From NCBI GenBank assembly GCA_023438785.1, contig JAEXQJ010000108.1:1-9489 (forward strand): a DNA stretch of 9,489 nucleotides, in the 5' to 3' direction. Each line of letters starts with the position of its first letter. Position 1 is the first letter of the stretch. The DNA comes from Pseudomonadota bacterium. Lineage in GTDB: Bacteria; Myxococcota_A; Polyangia; Fen-1088. The notes below the pieces were generated by a model. The model ran no database searches. It was given only the letters and a program-made list of their open reading frames with translations, and was not told the DNA's origin. Below, in pieces: positions 1 to 9,489 of this stretch. The translations under genes and the position numbers were made by a program.

Positions 1-3000
1 ACGCTCCCACTCAGGGCGGAGACCACCGTGCCGGTCATGGAGACCACCACAGTGCCCGCATCGGAGCCACCCGCAACGGAGAGAGTACCGCTGATGGTCG
101 CCGGGCTGGGCAGCGTCTGGGGCACGAAGCGCACCCAAACGTCGCAGCTCGAACCACCGGGCAGGCCGGTGTTGGTGGTGTTGTTCACATTACCCTGGAC
201 GAAGGCCGCGCAGGGCTGGTTGACCGGCGTGTAGGTGCAGGTCCCCGTATTGCTCGGAGTGCTCACCATGACCTCGTAGTCAGCAGAGCTGGCGGTCACG
301 GTCAGCGGCTCCGTAGTCGCGTAGAGCGCGCTCGCCCCGTTGGTGATGGCCACTGCCGTGTAGCAGCTCGACGACTTCACCGCCTGCGCAGGGAAGTTCT
401 CCGTAGCCGGCGAACGGGAGAGCTGCGCCTTGGTGTTCCCGATGGCATTGAGAGCCAGCGAGTAAACCTCGACCGGAGTGGCCTGGGCATCGGTCAGGTG
501 TAGAACGGTGTCCGAGGAGCCCACCCAACCTGCTGCCTGAGGCGTGACAGTGACGGCGACCGTGCAGCTCGAGTGAGCCGTCAGGGCACCGGAGCACCCG
601 GAGGCCAGGAACGACGAGGCCGCCGTGCCCTGGACTTCCGCGGTCAAGGCCAGAGTGTCCACATCGCCGACGTTGGTCACGACGAAGCTGAAGGCCGGCG
701 AGGTGCGGCCGACGACCACGGTGCCAAGGTCGTTGTAAACGAAGTTGGACGGTCCAGCGATGGTCCGCTGCATCAAGGGCCCGGGCTGCGTCATGGTGAG
801 GTACGCGGGACGCTTCATCGTACCAGCCAGACCAACGGTGTAGTCGACTGCGCTGGCCGTCAGGGTGATTGATCCGACGCGACCCACCGTGCCGTTCGCT
901 CCATCTGTCCCACCGTCGGTCGGCGCGAATGCCACGACCAAGGTGCAGCTACCTGCCACCGGCACCGGCGTGTTGATTACGCAGGTACCGCCTGTGAGCG
1001 AGAACTGCCCCGAGATCCCGACAGCCGTCGGGGTGACCGGCACAGCCGAGGTATTGTTGAACGTCAGGGTGGTGGAGGCGCTGGTGCCGCCCGAAGCGGT
1101 CGTACCGGAGAAGGTGTAGTTCGCCGGCGAGATGTAGGGCGTGGTGGAGGTGCGGCCAGCACCCAGGAAGCGGAAGGCAACCACGTCCTTCGTCTCAACA
1201 CCGTTGTTGTACTTCAGGTTGAGGTACTTCGGCGTCACAGACGCAGCCTGCGGCAGCAGGCGAACCGTCATGGTGCAGGTCGCGTCGGGAGCCAGCTGCG
1301 ACACGCTCAGACACGTGCTCTGCTCGCTCACGATCGAGAACTCTGCATCCGTGGCCGCGCAGGTGGCCGCCGAGTACGAGTTACCCGTGCACCACTGAGC
1401 CGTGATGGTCGAAGCAGGCCACTTGCCCTTGTTCTGGTACGTGACCGTGACCGAAGGCGTTGCAGCGCTGCCCTGCGAGACCGCGGTACCCAGGACCATC
1501 GAGGTGGCAGAGGCACCCGTTCCAGAGAACTGGAAGGGCAGGATGTCCGCAACGTTCGTGACCGTGCCGGTCAGGCTGACGTTTTGGGTTGAGCTACCAG
1601 CCGTGAGGGTGACCCTGCCAGCGATCTGAGCCGGGTACTGGTTCGCCACGTTGGGAGCAGCGCCGACGGCGGGCGTCGACGTGGTGAACGCGCCGGCGAG
1701 GCTGGCGAGGAGGGTGCAGGACGCACCGGCCGCGATGGTCGTCGCCGAGCCCGCGTTGCAGGTGCCGCTCGCCAGAGCGAACCCGCCATTGGCGAACGCC
1801 GTCACCGGCGTCGCAAGGGAGGCGGAGCTTGCACCGAGGTTGGTCACCGTGAAGGTGACGGCCGGGCTGACCTGGCCGACGGCAACGGCAGGGAAGGCGT
1901 TGCTGGTCGGGGTCACGACGATCTGGCTGGTGGCGATGCCCTTGAGGTTCACGACGACGGCCGACTGACCCAGGACGGAGACAGTGAGAGTACCCTCACG
2001 GAGACCAACCGTCGCATCAACGGGCGCGAAGCGGACCTTGATGGTGCAGCTAGCACCGGGGTCCAAGCGGGTGGTACCCGAGACCCCACAGGTGCCCAGG
2101 TTGGTAGCGAGCGTTTCGAAGTTCCCAACGGTCGCGTATCCGATCTCGCGGGTGGCCACAGTGGCCGGGTTGGTGACCGTGAAGACCACGAACTCGCTCT
2201 TGGCCGTGTTCGGCGTGTTGGCGAAGGCCACAGGAGCGGTGGAGGAATTCGGGCTCACCGTGATCGGAGGAGTCACGATGGCGTTGCCAACCAGGGCGTA
2301 CTCAGCCGTCTCGCCGCCAGCCGTAGCCGTGATCTTGCCAGTCTTGGCGCCCACGCTGGTGGGGATCAGGCGCAGTTTCACGGTGCAGGTCCGGCTCGCA
2401 GTGGTGAGGTCCTTGCCCGTGCAGTTGTCCTCGGCGTAGGCGACCTCGGCGGAGTCGATGACCAGGGCCACCGAGCTGAGGGTGGTGCCACCGCCGTTGG
2501 TCAGAGTGAGGACCAGGTCGCTGGCGGAACCGACGACCACATCACCGAAGCCCGTGTGCTGCGCATCGAGGGGGCTCCACTTGAGGGGACCGACCGCGTT
2601 GCCGGTCACCGTCGCGGTGGCGCTGCCGCCGTTCGCTCCCGTGGCCGTCAGGATGGCCGTCTTCAGGCCCACGCCGGTCTGCGGATAGAACTGGACTTCC
2701 ACGTCGCAGTAATCGCCAGCAGGATTCGGGAGATTGGCGGCGTTGTACGCAACAACGGCGTCCTTGATGGAGCTGCTGTCGCAGTCGTTGGAGATGATGC
2801 GGAAGTCGTCAGACTGGCCGCCACCGTTGCTGGTCAGCGTGATGGCGAGGTTGTTCAGACGGCTCGCAGCGGTGCTGCCATTTCGCATCACGCGGAAGAT
2901 GAAGGTCTCGCCGCCGGCGCCGTTCGACTGGTCAGGGTAAACAAGACCAGTGCGCGGCGAGGTGGCGGTGGGCAGGGTGGCCGGGAAGGTGTCATTGCCC

Positions 3001-3278
3001 GCGGCATAGACCTCGACCAACGGACGCGCGTAGGCATTCAGGGTGGCCACAGCCTTGCCACCCTTCTCCGTGGTGACGGTGAAGAGGGCGGAGCGGACGC
3101 CCGTCGTCTTCGGGGCGAACTTGACCTCGACGGTGCAGAACTGTCCCGCGAAGAGAGAGGTCACGCAGGTGTTCGTGCCGATCGCGAAGTCGGCGGCCCC
3201 ATCGCCGGTGATCCCCGGAGTGAGGGCGCCGGTCTCGGTCGCCGCGGTCGCGCTAGAGTCCGCCGTGATGGTGAAGAT
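1..3278 (-). CDS. Continuation of the repeat lipoprotein frame past the stop; partial, runs off the left edge
   Basis: I read the same frame codon by codon from 3278 to the left edge and found no stop or frameshift in 1092 codons. It begins inside a domain (IFTITADSSATAATETGALT) and completes repeat 6, then gives repeats 7 to 14 and the first residues of a fifteenth. The repeats keep the family pattern, for example FTVTN-like strands, a Cys pair and a final LxGxG or similar strand. There is no signal peptide and no convincing start near 3278. The first in-frame ATG, at 2888, lies inside repeat 7 and would remove a domain and a half. I therefore treat this as the distal part of the upstream lipoprotein gene, separated by a nonsense codon, and not as an independent gene. 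It could be a decaying remnant, but the lack of further lesions argues for a recent change, a sequence error or readthrough. Any C-terminal anchor or catalytic domain lies outside the window. Confidence 0.75.
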   Translation of the reverse strand, partial: MFTITADSSATAATETGALTPGITGDGAADFAIGTNTCVTSLFAGQFCTVEVKFAPKTTGVRSALFTVTTEKGGKAVATLNAYARPLVEVYAAGNDTFPATLPTATSPRTGLVYPDQSNGAGGETFIFRVMRNGSTAASRLNNLAITLTSNGGGQSDDFRIISNDCDSSSIKDAVVAYNAANLPNPAGDYCDVEVQFYPQTGVGLKTAILTATGANGGSATATVTGNAVGPLKWSPLDAQHTGFGDVVVGSASDLVLTLTNGGGTTLSSVALVIDSAEVAYAEDNCTGKDLTTASRTCTVKLRLIPTSVGAKTGKITATAGGETAEYALVGNAIVTPPITVSPNSSTAPVAFANTPNTAKSEFVVFTVTNPATVATREIGYATVGNFETLATNLGTCGVSGTTRLDPGASCTIKVRFAPVDATVGLREGTLTVSVLGQSAVVVNLKGIATSQIVVTPTSNAFPAVAVGQVSPAVTFTVTNLGASSASLATPVTAFANGGFALASGTCNAGSATTIAAGASCTLLASLAGAFTTSTPAVGAAPNVANQYPAQIAGRVTLTAGSSTQNVSLTGTVTNVADILPFQFSGTGASATSMVLGTAVSQGSAATPSVTVTYQNKGKWPASTITAQWCTGNSYSAATCAATDAEFSIVSEQSTCLSVSQLAPDATCTMTVRLLPQAASVTPKYLNLKYNNGVETKDVVAFRFLGAGRTSTTPYISPANYTFSGTTASGGTSASTTLTFNNTSAVPVTPTAVGISGQFSLTGGTCVINTPVPVAGSCTLVVAFAPTDGGTDGANGTVGRVGSITLTASAVDYTVGLAGTMKRPAYLTMTQPGPLMQRTIAGPSNFVYNDLGTVVVGRTSPAFSFVVTNVGDVDTLALTAEVQGTAASSFLASGCSGALTAHSSCTVAVTVTPQAAGWVGSSDTVLHLTDAQATPVEVYSLALNAIGNTKAQLSRSPATENFPAQAVKSSSCYTAVAITNGASALYATTEPLTVTASSADYEVMVSTPSNTGTCTYTPVNQPCAAFVQGNVNNTTNTGLPGGSSCDVWVRFVPQTLPSPATISGTLSVAGGSDAGTVVVSMTGTVVSALSGS

Positions 3279-5051
3279 TTAGCTGGAGGAAACAGCATTG
3301 GGGTCACCCACGACGACGGGCGCAAATCCGGTCGCCGCAGCGGCGCCGGCCACGGTCACACCGTCGCATGCCGGATAGACGTACTGGGCAGAGCCCCCCT
3401 CAGGGTTGATGTCCGCGGTCGTCAGAGCGCAATTCGTCACCAGATTGTCGACATCGGCCGCCCCGCTGAGAGTGATCAGAGAAGGCGCGATGCCCGTGCC
3501 GCTGAGAGCCGAAGAGGCCGAGGTAGAGCCATCCGTGACCGACAGGGTTGCAGCGAGGGCGCCCTCCAGGGCGGGCTTGAAGATGACCGTCACCGTGCAA
3601 GTGCCGCCGACAGCCAGAGGAGCGTTGCAGGTGCTTGTCGGGGTGAAGGAGGCGGCAGCAGCGCCCGTGACGGCATACGTCAGGTTGCCGGTAGCGGCGA
3701 TCCCGTCGTTGGTGACGGTGAACGTGTAAGCCGGGCTGTTCTGGTTGGTCGGGATGGCGCCGAAGTCTTGCGAGGGCGGAGCGATCGCCAGGGCCGCGAC
3801 CGAGAGCGGGCTGCCCGTACCGGTGAGGGTCACGTTGGCAGAGGTGGAGGTGCCCTTGACCGTCAGGAGGGCGGCCTTGGCGCCCGCGGTGACGGGAGCG
3901 AGGGCAATGCCCACGGTGCAGGTCTCGGCGGCCTTCAGATCCTTGCCAGTGCACTGGTCGGTGACGATCACGAACTCGGCCGTGCCCACGGTGACGGACA
4001 GGGCGCCCGAGGCCGTGTCACCGTTGTTGGTCACGGTGAAGGTAACCGGCGCGCCGGTCTTGCCGATCTCGACGGTGCCGAGGGCGGGGCCGCCGGCGAT
4101 GGCGAGAGTGCTGGGCGCGTCAGCCTTGCCGGTGAGGTCGGCCGAGGCAGTCACCGCAGAGTTCGTAGAGTCCGTCACGGTCAGCTTGGCCGTCTTGGAG
4201 CCCTTGGTCGCCGAGTTGAAGACCACCGCGATCGTGCAGTACGCGCGGGGCTCCAAGCTGGTGCAGGTGCTCGCCGTCGTCCTGAAGCTGTCCTTGTCGG
4301 TGCCCGAGATGGAGGGGAGCAGGTTGCCCGTCGCAGTCCCACCCGAGTTGGCCACCGTGAAGGTGAACGCGGCGCTGTCAGTGCCAACGTTCGCCGTCAG
4401 CGGCGCAGACGTGGGGGTGATGGTGAGGGCGGCGGCAGCGGGGGCCGTCGCCGTCACGATCGCAACGGCCGAAGAGCCGGTCGCGGTTGCAGAGACCTGG
4501 GCGGTCCTCGCGCCAGCGCTCTTGGGCGCGAAGACGTAGCCGACGACGCAGGTCTTGCCCGCCTCGAGCGAGGTCAGGCAGGTGGTCGTGGCGGGATCGA
4601 CAGCAAAGTCGGTTCCCGACACAGCGACGGACAGCGGGATGGCCGTGCCAGCGCCGCTGTTCGAGAGAACCACCTGACCCGACTTGGTGGCGCCGATCGC
4701 CACGGGGCCCAAGTCAAAGGTGGGCGGCGTGAAGGTGAGAGCACCCTTGGTGCCGGAGCCCGTGAGGGTAGCACTGACGGTGGCACCCGTTCCGCCAGAC
4801 ACGACCATGGTACCGGTCGCCTCACCGGCGGCCGTGGGGGTGAAGGTGACCTTCTCAGTGCAGCTCGCGCCCGCGGCGAGAATGCCGGAGCAGCCGGTGC
4901 CCGCGAAGGGGCCGGTGAAGGAGACGACCAGAGCGCCAGTGGGCGCTCCGCCCACGTTGGTGATCTTGAAGTCAACCGTGGCGGCGCTGGGGGTCCCGAC
5001 GGCTACCGTGCCGAAGGGCCCCGTGGCCTTGTCGATGCTCAGCGCAGCAGT
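24..5051 (-). repeat. Array of about 14 Ig-like (ASH/choice-of-anchor D type) protein repeats
   Basis: Approximate repeat limits, from N- to C-terminus: 5051-4743, 4742-4434, 4433-4116, 4115-3801, 3800-3483, 3482-3024 (contains the TAA), 3023-2589, 2588-2274, 2273-1932, 1931-1560, 1559-1155, 1154-816, 815-438 and 437-24. The common pattern is a G-x-V-x-V-G-like start, F-T-V-T-N-x-G, a polar stretch, Cys, 9-26 residues, Cys-T-V-x-V-x-F-x-P, a hydrophobic strand and a closing LxGxG-like strand. The cysteine pairs probably form disulfides in the periplasm or outside the cell. Repeats are alike in protein pattern but strongly diverged in DNA, so this is an old domain array and not a recent tandem duplication. 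Repeats 6, 7, 11 and 14 depart from the pattern in length or cysteine number. Confidence 0.75.
3279..3281 (-). other. In-frame TAA inside the sixth repeat
   Basis: Plus-strand tta reads TAA on the minus strand. It falls in the strand that precedes the FTVT motif. Aligning the site to repeat 5, S-P-A-Y-T-F-T-V-T matches S-S-S-stop-I-F-T-I-T, so the stop replaces a position held by Tyr in the neighbouring repeat. A single change from TAC or TAT would produce it. No hairpin with a T tract follows on the minus strand, so no sign of a natural transcript end is visible here. Confidence 0.85.
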
Positions 5052-5189
5052 CTTGCCTGCATCCGTCCCGCCATCGCCGGTGTTTTTGTCTCCGTCTCCG
5101 GATGAACCGCAGCCGGCTATCGCCAGCGCGCCTATGAGCCCCAGGCATGATGCCTGGAGCAAGCGACCGTAACTCTTAGAACACGTCAT
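3279..5189 (-). CDS. Choice-of-anchor D-type repeat lipoprotein, N-terminal part ending at an in-frame TAA
   Basis: Predicted exported lipoprotein of 636 residues. The ATG at 5189 is preferred because GGAGG lies 8 bases upstream (plus-strand cctcc at 5198-5202); a TTG at 5228 in the same frame is an upstream alternative with no such site. Residues 1-27 form a signal peptide with a basic start, a hydrophobic core (GLIGALAIAG) and a lipobox ending at Cys27. A Gly/Ser/Asp/Thr linker (28-46) follows. Five Ig-like repeats then run at about 47-149, 150-252, 253-358, 359-463 and 464-569, each with a VG or related turn, an FTVTN-like strand, two cysteines 9-12 residues apart and a V-x-F-x-P strand. 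This matches ASH/choice-of-anchor D proteins, whose partners are usually unknown. Residues 570-636 begin a sixth repeat cut by TAA. The frame continues beyond the stop, so the gene is probably interrupted rather than naturally ended. Surface or periplasmic location is inferred; specific function is unknown. Confidence 0.88.
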   Translation of the reverse strand: MTCSKSYGRLLQASCLGLIGALAIAGCGSSGDGDKNTGDGGTDAGKTAALSIDKATGPFGTVAVGTPSAATVDFKITNVGGAPTGALVVSFTGPFAGTGCSGILAAGASCTEKVTFTPTAAGEATGTMVVSGGTGATVSATLTGSGTKGALTFTPPTFDLGPVAIGATKSGQVVLSNSGAGTAIPLSVAVSGTDFAVDPATTTCLTSLEAGKTCVVGYVFAPKSAGARTAQVSATATGSSAVAIVTATAPAAAALTITPTSAPLTANVGTDSAAFTFTVANSGGTATGNLLPSISGTDKDSFRTTASTCTSLEPRAYCTIAVVFNSATKGSKTAKLTVTDSTNSAVTASADLTGKADAPSTLAIAGGPALGTVEIGKTGAPVTFTVTNNGDTASGALSVTVGTAEFVIVTDQCTGKDLKAAETCTVGIALAPVTAGAKAALLTVKGTSTSANVTLTGTGSPLSVAALAIAPPSQDFGAIPTNQNSPAYTFTVTNDGIAATGNLTYAVTGAAAASFTPTSTCNAPLAVGGTCTVTVIFKPALEGALAATLSVTDGSTSASSALSGTGIAPSLITLSGAADVDNLVTNCALTTADINPEGGSAQYVYPACDGVTVAGAAAATGFAPVVVGDPNAVSSS

Positions 5190-5197
5190 GTATTTAG

Positions 5198-5202
5198 CCT
5201 CC
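5198..5202 (-). promoter_or_regulatory. Ribosome binding site of the repeat lipoprotein gene
   Basis: Minus-strand GGAGG, 8 bases before the ATG at 5189. It is a near-perfect Shine-Dalgarno sequence and decides the start, excluding the TTG at 5228. It is the only strong Shine-Dalgarno in the window; neither gyrA nor hemL has a comparable one. Confidence 0.8.
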
Positions 5203-5254
5203 ATACGAACCCAAGTTTTGTTCCGCAAAGCGTACGCGTTGCAGCAGCGCGAAC

Positions 5255-5284
5255 ATTTTTGTGGCCCCTGGGAGGGGTTCGCAA
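5255..5284 (-). promoter_or_regulatory. Candidate promoter for the repeat lipoprotein gene, with an inverted repeat in its spacer
   Basis: On the minus strand TTGCGA (5284-5279) and AAAAAT (5260-5255) each match 4 of 6 consensus bases and are 18 bases apart. Transcription would begin near 5248, about 60 bases before the ATG. The spacer contains the inverted repeat CCCCT-CCC-AGGGG (5265-5277), which could be an operator half-site pair or chance in GC-rich DNA. Evidence is weak. Confidence 0.2.
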
Positions 5285-5285
5285 G

Positions 5286-5333
5286 AAAAAAGGCCGGAAG
5301 CCTCCGTCGACGCGCCCGTCGCCGCGCTTTTTT
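5286..5333. terminator. Possible weak bidirectional terminator-like structure
   Basis: An A6 tract (5286-5291) and a T6 tract (5328-5333) enclose GC-rich DNA. On the plus strand GCGC (5312-5315) can pair with GCGC (5324-5327) just before T6. On the minus strand AGGC-TTCCG-GCCT is followed by T6. Both stems are only four strong pairs, so efficient termination is doubtful. The position, upstream of both genes, would fit blocking of transcripts that run between the divergent units, or a leader structure. Confidence 0.2.
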
Positions 5334-5407
5334 GGACGTGAAGGTAGGTGCTGTCCGGAGAGCAACGTAGGCCTCGACGCGAAGACCGGGTCAAAAACCG
5401 GAAGCTG

Positions 5408-5435
5408 TTGTCGCAAGTGTAGCCAACCTAACAAT
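5408..5435 (+). promoter_or_regulatory. Candidate sigma-70-type promoter for gyrA-hemL
   Basis: TTGTCG at 5408-5413 (4 of 6 matches to TTGACA) and AACAAT at 5430-5435 (4 of 6 to TATAAT) are separated by 16 bases, in one of the few AT-richer patches upstream of gyrA. Transcription would start near 5442 and give a leader of about 110 bases. The match is weak and other promoters are possible. Confidence 0.25.
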
Positions 5436-5551
5436 TGGTCGGTTCCCGGCTCGGGGGCCGCGGGTTCGCGATCGGAGCGGCGACCGACCCGGGCCAGACG
5501 TGGTGCGGCCGTGACTTGGGTGCGGCCTCTTGGTAGGTTCCCCGCCGAAAA

Positions 5552-8257
<2,706 letters not shown>

Positions 8258-8262
8258 CGACC

Positions 8263-9489
<1,227 letters not shown>

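Larger units (their letters stand above)
5190..5551. other. Divergent intergenic region between the lipoprotein gene and gyrA
   Basis: These 362 bases hold the 5' leaders of two divergently transcribed genes. I see no conserved small gene, tRNA or recognisable riboswitch. The short open frames across it have no domain signature. AT-richer patches stand out from the GC-rich background: an A6 tract at 5286-5291, a T6 tract at 5328-5333, a T5 tract at 5256-5260 and a stretch around 5420-5437. The separately listed promoter-like hexamers and hairpins lie in these patches. Confidence 0.7.

Noticed and set aside
1..2888. Independent gene starting at the in-frame ATG at 2888 on the minus strand
   Set aside because: This ATG is inside the folded part of repeat 7, lacks a ribosome site and signal peptide, and the coding pattern extends upstream through the stop.
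24..5051. CRISPR array or DNA-level satellite repeats
   Set aside because: The repetition is only at protein level with roughly 300-400-base periodicity and strong DNA divergence; no short identical repeats with spacers are seen.
2556..5105. 849-codon open frame on the plus strand opposite the lipoprotein gene
   Set aside because: It lies in codon register with the minus-strand gene, where GC-rich codons rarely give antisense stops. Its product is Gly/Arg/Asp-rich with no domain, signal or start site, while the minus strand has a clear repeat pattern.
5437..5492. Inverted repeat GGTCGGT/ACCGACC in the gyrA leader as a riboswitch or attenuator
   Set aside because: Seven base pairs with a loop of about 40 bases are expected by chance in DNA this GC-rich; there is no T tract or known aptamer pattern.

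Overview
The window is GC-rich and codes on nearly every base. It holds a very large repeat-containing lipoprotein gene on the minus strand (positions 1 to 5189, running off the left edge). A divergent 362-base intergenic region follows, then gyrA (5552-8257) and the 5' part of hemL (8263 to the right edge) on the plus strand. High GC, use of the C5 (HemL) route to 5-aminolevulinate, a long acidic tail on GyrA and a giant 'choice-of-anchor D' type lipoprotein together suggest a Myxococcota or related former-deltaproteobacterial genome. That placement is inference; no rRNA or taxonomic marker was tested.

Left half: on the minus strand a clear lipoprotein start (GGAGG, 8-base spacer, ATG at 5189, lipobox IAG-Cys27) leads into tandem immunoglobulin-like repeats of about 100-140 residues. 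Each has an F-T-V-T-N-type strand followed by a pair of cysteines and a V-x-F-x-P strand. The frame is stopped by a single TAA at 3279-3281, in the middle of the sixth repeat. The same frame then stays open, without another stop or frameshift, for 1092 more codons and eight more repeats to the window edge. The region therefore reads as one protein of more than 1700 residues with one in-frame stop: a nonsense mutation, a sequence error or, less likely, stop-codon readthrough.

Middle: 5190-5551 carries the leaders of both divergent genes. It has only weak promoter-like hexamers and two short hairpins bounded by an A6 and a T6 tract.

Right half: gyrA encodes a full-length DNA gyrase A subunit with catalytic Tyr142, the GyrA box, a proline-rich N-terminal extension and a long Asp/Glu/Ser tail. 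hemL starts five bases after the gyrA stop, so the two genes are probably co-transcribed and translationally coupled. HemL keeps its PLP-binding lysine (Lys267) and lacks only its last few residues because the window ends. I found no RNA genes, insertion sequences or CRISPR array. The least ordinary feature is the interrupted giant repeat lipoprotein.
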